64,000 nucleotides of DNA from Saccharopolyspora_D taberi (GCF_039534165.1 NZ_BAAAUX010000014.1:62001-126000); one strand, 5' to 3'. Positions 9,003-17,966 are shown, counted from the first letter of the stretch. Notes: generated from the letters alone by a model not told the origin. Program-made: numbers and translations.

Positions 9003-9116
9003 CCCGGTGCGGGGAAGATCACCGGATTGCCGAGTGACACCGGTGGTGGGTGCGGGTCGGCTGCCGGCCAATGGAGACGCATTTCCCCACTACCCCAAGG
9101 AAGGTCGGCAGAAGAG

Positions 9117-9449
9117 ATGCGTCTCCGTGCAACTGTTCCGGTGGTCAGCGCCGCGCTGCTGCTCACCGTCGCCGGGTCCGCTTTCGCGGCGCAGGGCGAC
9201 TTCATCTACCAGGTCGGCGACCGGGAGTCCGGCGCCCACCACCTGCTGGTGGATCCCCCTGGGCGGGGCTGCGTGCGGCTGCCGCTGCCCGACCCGCGGG
9301 AGCCCGCGCACCACGTGGACAACCGGACCGACAGCACGGCCGTCGTCTTCCTCGACGAGCGGTGCCAGTCCGACGTCTACTACGTGGTGCCCGCGCACTC
9401 CAAGGCTCCGGCCGGAGTGCTCGCCCGGTCGGTGTCGTTCTCCAGCTGA
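9117..9449 (+). CDS. Small secreted protein, unknown function
   Basis: A 110-residue protein not recognised as any named family. A signal peptide (about residues 1-25, MRLRATVPVVSAALLLTVAG then SAFA-AQG) predicts export. The mature part is about 85 residues and has two cysteines (RGCVRLP and DERCQSDVY) that could form one disulfide. The ATG has AAGGAAGG about eleven bases upstream. It follows egtD on the same strand after 114 bases and is itself followed by a hairpin, so it may be a single-gene unit. Confidence 0.7.
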   Translation: MRLRATVPVVSAALLLTVAGSAFAAQGDFIYQVGDRESGAHHLLVDPPGRGCVRLPLPDPREPAHHVDNRTDSTAVVFLDERCQSDVYYVVPAHSKAPAGVLARSVSFSS

Positions 9450-9463
9450 CCCGCCGCACCCGT

Positions 9464-9493
9464 GCGCCCGTCCGGCAGCCGCCGGGCGGGCGC
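9464..9493 (+). terminator. Hairpin terminator candidate
   Basis: A 12-bp stem (9464-9475 with 9482-9493, one G-U pair) with a 6-base loop follows the small secreted-protein gene. There is no T-run. Confidence 0.5.
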
Positions 9494-9532
9494 CGCCTTC
9501 TCAGCCCCGGGCGGAGTTGGCAGGATGGCGGC

Positions 9533-10009
9533 GTGAACCCGTTGAGCAAACTCGCGCAGTCGCTGGGGAAGCAGGAGTGGTTCGCCTCGGTCGGCAAGAA
9601 GCTCGTGCCCGCCGACCTCGCGGTGCAGGAGCGCACCGGCGGGCGGGTCAGCCTGCTGCGGATGGTCGGCCTGCCGTACCTGGTGCTCACCGCGACCGGG
9701 CGCCGCAGCGGCCGTCCCCGCTCGGTGCCGCTGCTGTACGCGCCGCACGGCGAGGACTTCGTGGTCGTCGGATCGAACTGGGGGCAGAAGAACCACCCGG
9801 CCTGGTCGGCGAACCTGCTCGCCCATCCGGAAGCCGAGGTGCAGGCGCGCGGGCGGCGGACCTCGGTGCGAGCCCGGCTGGTGACCGGCGCCGAGCGCGA
9901 CCGGCTTTGGCGCGAGGTCATCACCCCGACCTGGCCCGCCTACGACTCCTACGCCGCACGCGCGGGCGACCGGGAGATCCGCGTCTTCGTGCTGTCGCGG
10001 CGCGCCTGA
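9533..10009 (+). CDS. Deazaflavin-dependent nitroreductase-family protein (DUF385)
   Basis: A 158-residue split-barrel protein of the DUF385/Ddn family, whose studied members use the deazaflavin F420H2 to reduce quinones or nitro compounds. The core LTATGRRSGRPRSVPLLY is the cofactor-phosphate region, followed by DFVVVGSNWGQKNHPAW, both family hallmarks. The GTG at 9533 is the only suitable in-frame start; the nearby ATG at 9525 is out of frame. It stands alone, and nothing nearby shows its substrate. A second member of the family lies at 23271. Confidence 0.82.
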   Translation: MNPLSKLAQSLGKQEWFASVGKKLVPADLAVQERTGGRVSLLRMVGLPYLVLTATGRRSGRPRSVPLLYAPHGEDFVVVGSNWGQKNHPAWSANLLAHPEAEVQARGRRTSVRARLVTGAERDRLWREVITPTWPAYDSYAARAGDREIRVFVLSRRA

Positions 10010-10089
10010 GCGCGCGCCCGGTCGCCCGGTCCGGCCTAGGCTGGGCCTGTGTTGGCCCGGTCTTGGGCGGCCCGGTCGAAGGAGCGTCG

Positions 10090-10797
10090 ATGACCCCCAA
10101 GGAGCGAGCACCGCGCGGCAGCGCGCGCGGATGGCCCTACCCGCAGAGCACCACCGCGGGCCCGCTGGACGACCTCGGCCCGGAAGCGTTCGACTTCGTG
10201 CGCCGGACCGGCGATCTGCTGATGGTCCACAAGTTCGGCATCGACGAGATCATGACCAAGCTGCGGATCTGGAGCGAGGAGTTCGACTACTCCCACGAGC
10301 ACGATCCGATCGAGCACATCACCTCCCGGGTCAAGCGCCCGGAGGCCATCGCGGCCAAGCTCTCCCGGCGCGGGCTGCCCGTCGACCCGGTCTCGGCGCG
10401 CCGGCACCTCACCGACATCGCCGGGGTGCGGGTGGTGTGCCCGTTCGTCTCCGACGTCTACCTCATCCGGGACCTGATCCGCCAGCACGAGATGGAGATC
10501 GTGCAGACCAAGGACTACATCGCCGCCCCGAAGCCGAACGGTTACCGGAGCCTGCACCTGATCATCAAGGTCCCGGTGCACCTGTCCGACCACACCGAGC
10601 TCGTCGCCGTCGAACTCCAGATCCGCACCATCGCGATGGACTTCTGGGCGGCAGTCGAGCACGAGCTGCTCTACAAGAGCGGTGGCGCGGTGCCGGACGG
10701 GTTCGCCGCCGAGCTGAAGGCTGCGGCCGAAGCCGCAGCCGGGCTCGACGCGCGCATGTCGTCGCTGCACGAGCACAGCGAGGTGGCTCCGGGCTGA
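10090..10797 (+). CDS. Small alarmone synthetase (RelA/SpoT synthetase domain)
   Basis: A 235-residue protein holding only a (p)ppGpp synthetase domain, without the hydrolase, TGS or ACT domains of full-length Rel. TDIAGVRVVCPFVSDVY and PKPNGYRSLHLI (near residue 147) are the ATP and GTP/GDP-binding motifs, and VAVELQIRTIAMDFWA completes the site. It should make (p)ppGpp in the cytoplasm under stress. AAGGAG lies about six bases before the ATG. It appears to be monocistronic. Confidence 0.88.
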   Translation: MTPKERAPRGSARGWPYPQSTTAGPLDDLGPEAFDFVRRTGDLLMVHKFGIDEIMTKLRIWSEEFDYSHEHDPIEHITSRVKRPEAIAAKLSRRGLPVDPVSARRHLTDIAGVRVVCPFVSDVYLIRDLIRQHEMEIVQTKDYIAAPKPNGYRSLHLIIKVPVHLSDHTELVAVELQIRTIAMDFWAAVEHELLYKSGGAVPDGFAAELKAAAEAAAGLDARMSSLHEHSEVAPG

Positions 10798-10812
10798 GCG
10801 CGCGGCAGGCCG

Positions 10813-11040
10813 TCAGGCATCGAGGCACGCGGTGCCGGTGAACTGGGACAGGCAGCGGAAGCACGGCATGCCCGCGGGCTTCCTGGCGACCTCGGCCTGC
10901 TCGGCCGGGATCTCCAGCCCGCAGAAGGTGACCCAGGACAGCGGGCTCGCGCCGGGGCCGGGCGCGGACGACAGGTGCGCCTGGCGGCGGGACTCGCCGA
11001 CGAGGCCGATGGCGTAGCGAACGGCGACGGTCTGGTTCAT
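10813..11040 (-). CDS. Small cysteine-containing protein, unknown
   Basis: A 75-residue protein I do not recognise. A basic N-terminus is followed by WVTFCGLEIP and then PCFRCLSQF and a last cysteine near the end. The FCG and CFRC groups are spaced like a small zinc-binding knuckle, but binding is only inferred. It converges on the alarmone synthetase gene with a 15-bp gap. Codon use is as GC-rich at third positions as its neighbours, which supports real coding. Confidence 0.55.
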   Translation of the reverse strand: MNQTVAVRYAIGLVGESRRQAHLSSAPGPGASPLSWVTFCGLEIPAEQAEVARKPAGMPCFRCLSQFTGTACLDA

Positions 11041-11322
11041 TCGGCGACCTCGCTGCCGGCGTGCCCCGGCTGTCGTGTGCTGATCTGGTCTCCTGCCGGC
11101 CGGGACGAGCGGCGGTGCGCCCGTCCCGCCTCCCGGCGGTCGCATCGGATCATTCTCCCCACCTCCGCTGACGCGACGCGATCACCACCGCGGCGTGACG
11201 CGGAAGGAACTCGGATATGACCCGAACGGATGATCACCAGAGCCTCCGGAAGGCGGCGGCGAGGTTACCCGCACCGGGAGGTCGTGCTCGGTGGCACCGG
11301 TGCCGCGGGCGACAATGGCGGA

Positions 11323-12297
11323 ATGGGACAGTCGCCGCGCAGGGCCACGATCAAGGACGTGGCGCGGTCGGCCGGGGTTTCGTACCAGACCGTTTCGCGG
11401 GCGATGAACGACCGGACCGACATCGACCCGGAGACCAAGCGCCGCGTGCTCGCGGTCGCGGCGGAGCTCGGGTACCGGCCGAGCCGGTTCGCCCGCGGCC
11501 TGGTGACCGCGCAGACGACGACGATCGGGCTGGTGGTCCCGGACGTCGGCAACCCGTTCTTCCCGGAGGTCATCGCCGGCGTGATCGAGGCGGCCTCGCG
11601 GCGGGACTGGCACGTCGTCGTGGTCAGCGGGCAGGGCGCGGCGGCGCTGCGGTCGCTGACGACGCAGGTGGACGCGGTGGTCGGCTACCTCGACCGCACC
11701 GACACCGAGAGCTGGGACGCGCGCATCCCGCTGGTGCTGCTGGACCAGGAGCACCCGGTGGCGGGCAGCGGTGTCGTCAGCGTCGACGTCGACAGCGGGG
11801 TCCGCGCGGGAATGGCGCACCTGCTGGCCGCCGGGCACCGGGAGATCGGCATGATCGACTGCGCGGCGGACTGCGACCGCAGCCAGCGCCGCCGGTCGTT
11901 CCTCGGCGTGCTGGGCGAGCACCGGCTGGACGCCGCGGACAGCCGGGTCGAGCGCGCGGAGCAGTCGGTCGAGGGCGGGTTCGGCGCCGCCGGGCGGCTG
12001 CTGGAACGCCATCCCGAGGTCACCGCGCTGTTCGCGTTCAACGACCTGGTGGCCGTCGGCGCGCTGCGGCAGCTGCGGGCCCGGGGGCTGCGGGTTCCGC
12101 GGGACTGCGCGGTGCTCGGTTTCGACGGGCTGGCCCTCGGCGAGTGGATCGAGCCGGCGCTGACCACCGTGCGCATCGACAAGAAGCGCCTCGGCGAGCT
12201 CGCCGTCGCCGAGGTCGAGCGGTTGCTGGACGATCCCGCCGCGCAACGGCGGATCCCGGTCCTGCGGCCGGAACTGGTCGTGCGCGCCTCCGCCTGA
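11323..12297 (+). CDS. LacI-family transcriptional repressor
   Basis: A 324-residue LacI/GalR regulator. The helix-turn-helix and hinge are ATIKDVARSAGVSYQTVSRAM (residues 8-28), followed by a periplasmic-binding-like ligand domain starting at TIGLVVPDVGNPFF. The ATG at 11323 gives the usual N-terminal length; the frame is open further upstream but without similarity. Two tandem perfect 12-bp palindromes directly downstream, in front of the MFS transporter gene, are its likely operators. The inducer is not known; the pairing with an MFS carrier and a DUF885 peptidase gives little guidance. Confidence 0.92.
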   Translation: MGQSPRRATIKDVARSAGVSYQTVSRAMNDRTDIDPETKRRVLAVAAELGYRPSRFARGLVTAQTTTIGLVVPDVGNPFFPEVIAGVIEAASRRDWHVVVVSGQGAAALRSLTTQVDAVVGYLDRTDTESWDARIPLVLLDQEHPVAGSGVVSVDVDSGVRAGMAHLLAAGHREIGMIDCAADCDRSQRRRSFLGVLGEHRLDAADSRVERAEQSVEGGFGAAGRLLERHPEVTALFAFNDLVAVGALRQLRARGLRVPRDCAVLGFDGLALGEWIEPALTTVRIDKKRLGELAVAEVERLLDDPAAQRRIPVLRPELVVRASA

Positions 12298-12333
12298 GCC
12301 GGAAAAACACCGTCCTGAGCCGGAAAACACCGT
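12293..12333. repeat. Short tandem direct repeat over the lacI stop codon
   Basis: CCTGAGCCGG followed by AAAAACACCGT (12293-12313) is repeated as 12314-12333 with one A fewer. The first copy contains the stop codon of the LacI gene; the second abuts the candidate -35 box of the transporter promoter. Confidence 0.7.
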
Positions 12334-12385
12334 TGACGCGGCGACCTGCGCGCCGCACCATGTGAACGTTCACGTGAACGTTCAC
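12333..12385 (+). promoter_or_regulatory. Transporter promoter with two LacI operators
   Basis: Two copies of the perfect palindrome GTGAACGTTCAC lie head to tail at 12362-12373 and 12374-12385. The central CG and symmetric arms are typical of LacI-family operators. A TTGACG box at 12333-12338 is 17 bases from a weak CACCAT at 12356-12361, so the operators would cover the transcription start. They end 13 bases before the MFS start codon. Confidence 0.75.
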
Positions 12386-12398
12386 GAACGGAGTGGTC

Positions 12399-13571
12399 AT
12401 GACCCGGGCTCTCGCCGCGGACCAGCGTCTGTTCAGCCGGACGGGAGTCGTCGCGGCGTGCACCGGGTTCGTGCTCATCGGCGCTCTCCAGGCGCTTTAC
12501 GGACCCGCGATCCCCGCCCTGCGCGCCGAGCACGGCCTCGGCCCGGCCGCCGCCGGCCTCGCGCTGAGCGCGCACTTCGTCGGCGGTCTCGCCGGGGTCG
12601 TGCTGTTCCACCGCGCCTACGGCCGGATGGGCAACCGGCTGCTGCTCGGGGTCTCGTACGCGGCGATGGCGCTGGGAATGCTGGTGTTCGTGCTGTCGCC
12701 GAGCTGGCCGCTCGCCCTGACGGGTGCGCTGGTCGCGGGTGTGGGCTACGGCGGCGTCGACTACGGGCTCAACCACCTGTTCGCGCTGGGATTCGGCGAC
12801 CGCAGCCCGGCGCTGCTCAACGTCCTCAACGGGTTCTTCGGAGTGGGCTCGGTGCTCGCGCCCGCGCTGCTCGGGCTGCTGGGCCCGGTCAACCACGAGG
12901 TCGTGTTCGCCGGATTCGCCGTCCTGGCCGCGGTTCTGGTGTTCGCACTCGGCGGCATCAAGGACCGCAGCGCGCCCGAGCAGCCGGTCCGGGTCAGGCC
13001 GAGCAGGCGGATCCTGACGATGATCGCGGCCTTCGTGGTGTTGTACGTGCTCAACATCGGCGTGGAGTCGGGCGTCGGGGGCTGGGAGCCGACGCACCTG
13101 GAGGCGGTCGGGTACCCGGCGGGCGTCGCGGCGCTGGCGACGTCGGTGTTCTGGCTGATGATGACCGTCGGCAGGTTCCTCGTCGTCCCGCTGGCGCTGC
13201 GCTGGCCGGAGGCGGCCATCGTCGGCGGCTGCTGCGCGGGGATGGCGGTGTGCCTCGGGCTGGCCGTCGTCCCGGCGCTGAGCCCCTGGGCCTACGCCGG
13301 GGTCGGGCTGTTCATCGGACCGGTCTTCCCGACCGGTCTGCCGTGGCTCTACCGGAGCGCGCCGGGGGCCGGCGGCGCGTACGTGATCGCCGCGTCGATG
13401 ATCGGCGGTGTCGTTTTCCCGCCACTTCTGGGAGCGCTGATCGGAGTGTCCACGGTGGTGTCCGCGCCGGTCACGCTGTTCGGGGTGAACGCGGTCTGCC
13501 TCGCGGTGGTCTGGTGGATCCGCCGCGGAGAGGCCGGAATCCCGCACCAGGGCGGCACAATGACGGGATGA
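12399..13571 (+). CDS. MFS transporter
   Basis: A 390-residue major facilitator with about 11-12 hydrophobic segments in two bundles, separated by the charged loop GGIKDRSAPEQPVRVRPSRR near the middle. The layout resembles small sugar/fucose-like MFS carriers, but the substrate cannot be read. GGAG at 12390-12393 supports the ATG at 12399. Its stop overlaps the start of the DUF885 gene by four bases (ATGA), so the two are cotranslated. The LacI operators immediately upstream suggest induction by a small metabolite. Confidence 0.85.
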   Translation: MTRALAADQRLFSRTGVVAACTGFVLIGALQALYGPAIPALRAEHGLGPAAAGLALSAHFVGGLAGVVLFHRAYGRMGNRLLLGVSYAAMALGMLVFVLSPSWPLALTGALVAGVGYGGVDYGLNHLFALGFGDRSPALLNVLNGFFGVGSVLAPALLGLLGPVNHEVVFAGFAVLAAVLVFALGGIKDRSAPEQPVRVRPSRRILTMIAAFVVLYVLNIGVESGVGGWEPTHLEAVGYPAGVAALATSVFWLMMTVGRFLVVPLALRWPEAAIVGGCCAGMAVCLGLAVVPALSPWAYAGVGLFIGPVFPTGLPWLYRSAPGAGGAYVIAASMIGGVVFPPLLGALIGVSTVVSAPVTLFGVNAVCLAVVWWIRRGEAGIPHQGGTMTG

Positions 13572-15208
13572 CCGACGTGCTCGCGCTCGCCGATGACCTG
13601 GTCGACGTCCTCGCCGAGGAGGACCCGGTCAACGAACTCCTGCAGGGCCATCCCGGGTTCGGCCACCGGCTCGGCGATCTGGACGAGGCCACCGGCCAGC
13701 GGCTGCGGCGCCGGGCGCGCCGGATCGCCCGCGAGGCGGCCCGGCTGGACGTCGACGGCCAGGACCGGGTCACCTGCGGGGTCCTGGCCGCGGAGGCCGA
13801 CGGGGTCGTGACCCGGATCGACGCCCGGCTGGTCGAACACGCGATGCTCGACCTCACGGTGTCGCCGGTGTCCCGGCTGCTGTCGGTCCTGCCGACCGTG
13901 CAGCTGACCGGGCCCGAGCACGAGCAGGACTTCCTGGCCAGGCTGGCGGGGATTCCGCGGTTCCTCGCCCAGGCCGCGGAGCGGCACCGCGAGGGAGTGG
14001 CGGCGGGCCGGACGCCGGTCGGCCGCGGTGTCCGGTCCGCGCTGGAGCGGCTCGACGCCTACCTGGCCGACGCCGACCACGACCCGCTGCGCAAGCCGGT
14101 CCTCGGCGAGGCGGCGGCAGACGGCCGCGAGCGGCTGCTGCGCGATGTGGTGCGACCGGCGTTCGCGACCTACCGCGAGGTGCTGCGCGAGGAGATCGCC
14201 CGCCACGGCAGGCCCGACGACCGGCCGGGACTGGTGTGGCTGCCCGGCGGCGAGCGAACCTACGCCGCGCTCGCGAAGATGCACACCACCACGGACCGCA
14301 CCCCCGAACAGCTGCACCGGACCGGGCTCGACGTCCTCGCGCGACTCGACGACGAGTACCGGGAAATCGGGTCGGAGATCTTCGGCGCGCGGACCGCGGC
14401 CGAGGTGCGCGACCGCGTCCGCACCGATCCGGCGCTGCGCTGGGAGAGCGCGGAGGAGTTGCTCACCGCGGCCAGGACGGCGATCCGGCGGGCCGAGCAG
14501 GCGGCCCCGGAGTACTTCGGCCGCCTGCCCGCGCACCCGTGCGAGGTGGCACCGGTCCCCGCCGACCAGGGGCCCACCGCCGCGGCCGCGTTCTACGTGC
14601 CGGGGCCGCTGGACGGCTCGCGCGGCGGCACCTACTACGCCAACACCTACCTCGCCACCGAACGCGACCGCACGGTCAGCGAGGCCGTCGCGTTCCACGA
14701 AGCCGTTCCCGGCCACCACTTCCAGATCACCCTGGCCCAGGAGATGACCGGGCTGCCCAAGCTGCGCAAGGTCGCCGGGATCAACTCCTACATCGAGGGC
14801 TGGGCGCTGTACTGCGAGCGCCTGGCCGACGAGATCGGGCTGTACTCCGGGGACCTGGCCCGCCTGGGCATGCTCGCGATGGACTCGATGCGCGCGGCCC
14901 GGCTGGTCGTCGACACCGGGCTGCACGCCTTCGGCTGGAGCAGGCAGCGGGCGGTGGACTTCCTGCGGGCGCGCACGGTGCTGGCCGAGGTGGAACTCCA
15001 GTCCGAAGTGGACCGCTACGTCGAGACACCGGGGCAGGCGCTGTCCTACCTGGTCGGACGGCTGGAGATCGAACGGCTGCGGGCCACCGCCGAGCGGGAG
15101 ATGGGTGCGGCGTTCGACCTCCGGGCGTTCCACGACGTGGTGCTCGGCGGCGGCCCGCTGCCGATGAACGTGCTCTCCGACGTGGTCTCGCGGTGGGCGG
15201 TCAGTTGA
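13568..15208 (+). CDS. DUF885 putative metallopeptidase
   Basis: A 546-residue cytoplasmic protein of the DUF885 family, which is related to zinc carboxypeptidases. The motif VAFHEAVPGHHFQ near residue 376 carries a HExxxxHH-like metal site, and YIEGWALYCERLADE follows as the second conserved block. No signal peptide is present. It overlaps the MFS gene by four bases, so uptake and hydrolysis of one substrate is a reasonable inference. Its last eight bases overlap the end of the convergent glycosyltransferase gene. No substrate is established for most family members. Confidence 0.83.
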   Translation: MTDVLALADDLVDVLAEEDPVNELLQGHPGFGHRLGDLDEATGQRLRRRARRIAREAARLDVDGQDRVTCGVLAAEADGVVTRIDARLVEHAMLDLTVSPVSRLLSVLPTVQLTGPEHEQDFLARLAGIPRFLAQAAERHREGVAAGRTPVGRGVRSALERLDAYLADADHDPLRKPVLGEAAADGRERLLRDVVRPAFATYREVLREEIARHGRPDDRPGLVWLPGGERTYAALAKMHTTTDRTPEQLHRTGLDVLARLDDEYREIGSEIFGARTAAEVRDRVRTDPALRWESAEELLTAARTAIRRAEQAAPEYFGRLPAHPCEVAPVPADQGPTAAAAFYVPGPLDGSRGGTYYANTYLATERDRTVSEAVAFHEAVPGHHFQITLAQEMTGLPKLRKVAGINSYIEGWALYCERLADEIGLYSGDLARLGMLAMDSMRAARLVVDTGLHAFGWSRQRAVDFLRARTVLAEVELQSEVDRYVETPGQALSYLVGRLEIERLRATAEREMGAAFDLRAFHDVVLGGGPLPMNVLSDVVSRWAVS

Positions 15209-16625
15209 CCGACAGGCCCGCGCGCACCCGCGGCCAGATCACCGGCCACGGTTCGGTCCGGTCCTCCATCAACCACAGCCCCGAGGGCTCGTCGAGCGGC
15301 CGGGACCGCGCGAAGTGCGGGCGCATCCGGTCGACCTCCCCGGCGGTGATGTAGAGCAGGTCGGTCGCGGTTTCCGGCGGTGGGCCGAAGAACCAGTAGC
15401 CGCGGTGCGGGCTGTAGGCGCGCGGGAGGCCGAGTTCGTCCGCGTAGTGGTCGAGCGTCGCCGCGGTCGGGTAGATCTCGGCGACGATCGCGGTTTCCGC
15501 CCGCTGCTGCGGAGAAAGGGACCGGTAAGCGGCGGCGACCGGTTCGATGGTCGACCGCGCGGTGATCGCGCCGGAGGACACGAGCACCGCCAGCAGCCCG
15601 GCGGTGCCCGCCGCGGACAGGACGTAACCCGGCCACGCCACGAACTGCCACCAGCGCACGAGGTTTCGGCGGCCGAGCTCGACCGACGCCACGGCGAACA
15701 GCACCCCGTAGAGGCCGGAGGTGTAGTACGCGCGCCCGTCCAGCAAGACGCAGAGCACCGTCACGCCGATGAACGTCCAGGCGAGGTACCGGTAGGGGCG
15801 GAGCTGTTCGGAGCGCAGCAGCCGCCAGAGCGCGTAGCCGATGAAGACGATCCCGACGAGGCCGGCCTGCACCGGGAGCCCGGTGATGATGTCCAGCCGC
15901 TTAGCCTCGGAACCGACGACCTTCGTGAACTCCAGGTACGGCCAGCCGTTGGCGACCTGCCACCCCAGCGTCGGCAGGGTCACCAGCACCGCGATCCCGG
16001 CCCCCGCCCACAGCAGCGGCCGGGTGAGCAGCGCGCGCGGTCCGGAGATCAGGATCCCGGCGGCCAGCGCGATCCACAGCAGCGGGACCAGGAACTTGGT
16101 CTGCAGGGCCAGCGCGGTCGCGATCCCCGCCCACAGCAGGAGCCGGTCGTCGCGCACTCGGGTCCAGCGCACCACGAGCCATCCGATGAGCAGCCACCAG
16201 AACGGGTCGAGGGTGTAGGTCGCCAGCCAGTGCGCCGAGGCCACCAGCCACGGCGACACCGCGTACGCGCCCGCGGCCAGCACCTGCGCGCGGCGCTCGC
16301 CGCCGAGCTCGCGGGCGATCCGGGCCGTGAGCACGACACCGCCGACCGCGCTCAGCACCGCCGGAACCCGCAGCAGGAACGGGGAATCCGGCATCAGCGC
16401 GTCGAGCCCGGCCGCCAGCCACGGGACCAGCCACGGCTGGTCGGCATACCCCCAGGCCAGATGCCGACCGGCCGCTACGAAGTACAGCTCGTCGAACCAG
16501 TAGCCGCCGAACGCGCTGGTCGCCAGGAGCACCACGCCCACGGCGCCCGCGATGGTCCACACCGGAACGCGCGCGAGTGCGGGCACGTCGCCCGTCCGCG
16601 GCCCGGTGTCGGTGATCGTTTGCAT
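15201..16625 (-). CDS. Membrane glycosyltransferase, GT39/PMT-like
   Basis: A 474-residue multi-pass protein of the dolichyl-phosphate-mannose-protein mannosyltransferase-like (PMT_2, ArnT-like) group, which transfers sugars from polyprenyl phosphate on the outer face of the membrane. The first loop carries GGYWFDELYFVAAGRHLAWG with the conserved acidic pair, and RVPAVLSAVGG follows. About ten membrane segments precede a soluble C-terminus. The ATG at 16625 has GAGGAG five bases upstream; the longer frame to 16682 lacks family similarity. It is divergent from a two-component system. Confidence 0.83.
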   Translation of the reverse strand: MQTITDTGPRTGDVPALARVPVWTIAGAVGVVLLATSAFGGYWFDELYFVAAGRHLAWGYADQPWLVPWLAAGLDALMPDSPFLLRVPAVLSAVGGVVLTARIARELGGERRAQVLAAGAYAVSPWLVASAHWLATYTLDPFWWLLIGWLVVRWTRVRDDRLLLWAGIATALALQTKFLVPLLWIALAAGILISGPRALLTRPLLWAGAGIAVLVTLPTLGWQVANGWPYLEFTKVVGSEAKRLDIITGLPVQAGLVGIVFIGYALWRLLRSEQLRPYRYLAWTFIGVTVLCVLLDGRAYYTSGLYGVLFAVASVELGRRNLVRWWQFVAWPGYVLSAAGTAGLLAVLVSSGAITARSTIEPVAAAYRSLSPQQRAETAIVAEIYPTAATLDHYADELGLPRAYSPHRGYWFFGPPPETATDLLYITAGEVDRMRPHFARSRPLDEPSGLWLMEDRTEPWPVIWPRVRAGLSVN

Positions 16626-16775
16626 TGCGTCTCCTCGTCTCGGACTGCTGCGAGCCTCGTCGGCGGGGGAGCGCGGGCGCATCCGCCCGATGTCGACGAA
16701 CTCACGACGAAAGTCGGCCAGGTGTGTCCGAAGGTCGGATGCGCCGCGCGCAGCCGGGTCCGTAACGTCGGGTGC

Positions 16776-17948
16776 ATGGTCGGCGCGTTGCTCTCACCGC
16801 GGCGATCCGGTCGCTCCACAAGGGACTGGATCGTCGACGGCGTGCTGTTCGCGCTCGTCCTCGCCGCCGGGCCGCTTCCGGCCACCGGCCTGTTCGGCGA
16901 CGATCCGATGACCCCGGCGCGGGGCGTCAACGTGGCCCTCGGCGTGCTGTCGTGCGTGGCGCTGTGGTGGCGCAGGCGGTGGCCGGTGCAGCTGTCGATC
17001 GTGCTTAGCCTGGCCACCGGGGTCTCACCGGCGTCCGATCCAGCTGGAGCGGCGGCGATGTTCACCGTGGCCGTGCACCGCGGCGGCGGGATGGCGGCGG
17101 CGGTCGCGGTGGTGAACCTGCTGATGGCGGTCCCGAAGATGCTGCTGTTCGCCGAAGCGGGCGAACCGTGGTGGCTCACCCCGCTGCTGACCACGTTCGG
17201 CACCGCGGTGGTGATCTCGTGGGGGATGTGGGTGCGCGCCCGGCGGCAGCTGGTGCAGTCGCTGGCCGAGCGGGCTCGGCGCGCCGAGACCGAGCAGCAG
17301 CTGCGCGTCGAGCAGGCTCGGCGTGGCGAGAGAACCCAGATCGCCCGGGAGATGCACGACACCCTGGCGCACCGGATCTCCCTGCTGAGCATGCACGCGG
17401 GCGCGCTGGAGTTCCGGCCGGACGCCCCGCCCGCCGACATCGCCAAGGCGGCCGGGGTCATCCGCAGCAGCGCCCACCAGGCGCTGAGCGAGCTGCGGGA
17501 CGTCCTCGCCGTTCTGCGGGAAGGGGATCTCGACGACGCCCCGGACCGCCCTCAGCCGGGGCTGGACGACATCGGCGACCTGGTCGCCAGCGCCCGGCAG
17601 GCGGGTACTCCGGTCGCGTACACCAGGGAGGTGGAACCACCGGAGGACGTCTCGTCGGCGGTCGGCCGCAACGCGTACCGGATCGTGCAGGAAGCGCTGA
17701 CCAACGCCCGCAAGCACGCGCCGGGACGGCCGGTGTCGCTGTCGCTCACCGAGGCCGACGGCGGGGTGCGGATCGAGGTCCGCAACGAGCTGTCCCGCGC
17801 GTCCAGCGCCATCCCGGGTGCGGGGACCGGGCTGGTCGGACTGGCCGAGCGGGCGAGCCTGGCGGGCGGGACGCTGGAGCACGGGGCGACCGGCCGTGGC
17901 GAGTTCCGGTTGGCGGCCTGGCTACCGTGGCGCTCCGAGGACAGATGA
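16776..17948 (+). CDS. Sensor histidine kinase, NarL-type (HisKA_3)
   Basis: A 390-residue membrane sensor. Four or five membrane segments fill residues about 20-165 with very short outside loops, so the stimulus is probably sensed in or at the membrane. The phosphoacceptor histidine lies in AREMHDTLAHRISLLS near residue 193, and the ATPase domain has NAYRIVQEALTNARKHA and GAGTGLVGLAERA. The start ATG at 16776 is the first that includes the whole membrane part. The response regulator begins 18 bases downstream. The stimulus is unknown. Confidence 0.9.
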   Translation: MVGALLSPRRSGRSTRDWIVDGVLFALVLAAGPLPATGLFGDDPMTPARGVNVALGVLSCVALWWRRRWPVQLSIVLSLATGVSPASDPAGAAAMFTVAVHRGGGMAAAVAVVNLLMAVPKMLLFAEAGEPWWLTPLLTTFGTAVVISWGMWVRARRQLVQSLAERARRAETEQQLRVEQARRGERTQIAREMHDTLAHRISLLSMHAGALEFRPDAPPADIAKAAGVIRSSAHQALSELRDVLAVLREGDLDDAPDRPQPGLDDIGDLVASARQAGTPVAYTREVEPPEDVSSAVGRNAYRIVQEALTNARKHAPGRPVSLSLTEADGGVRIEVRNELSRASSAIPGAGTGLVGLAERASLAGGTLEHGATGRGEFRLAAWLPWRSEDR

Positions 17949-17966
17949 GGCGGCCGGAGGACAGCG

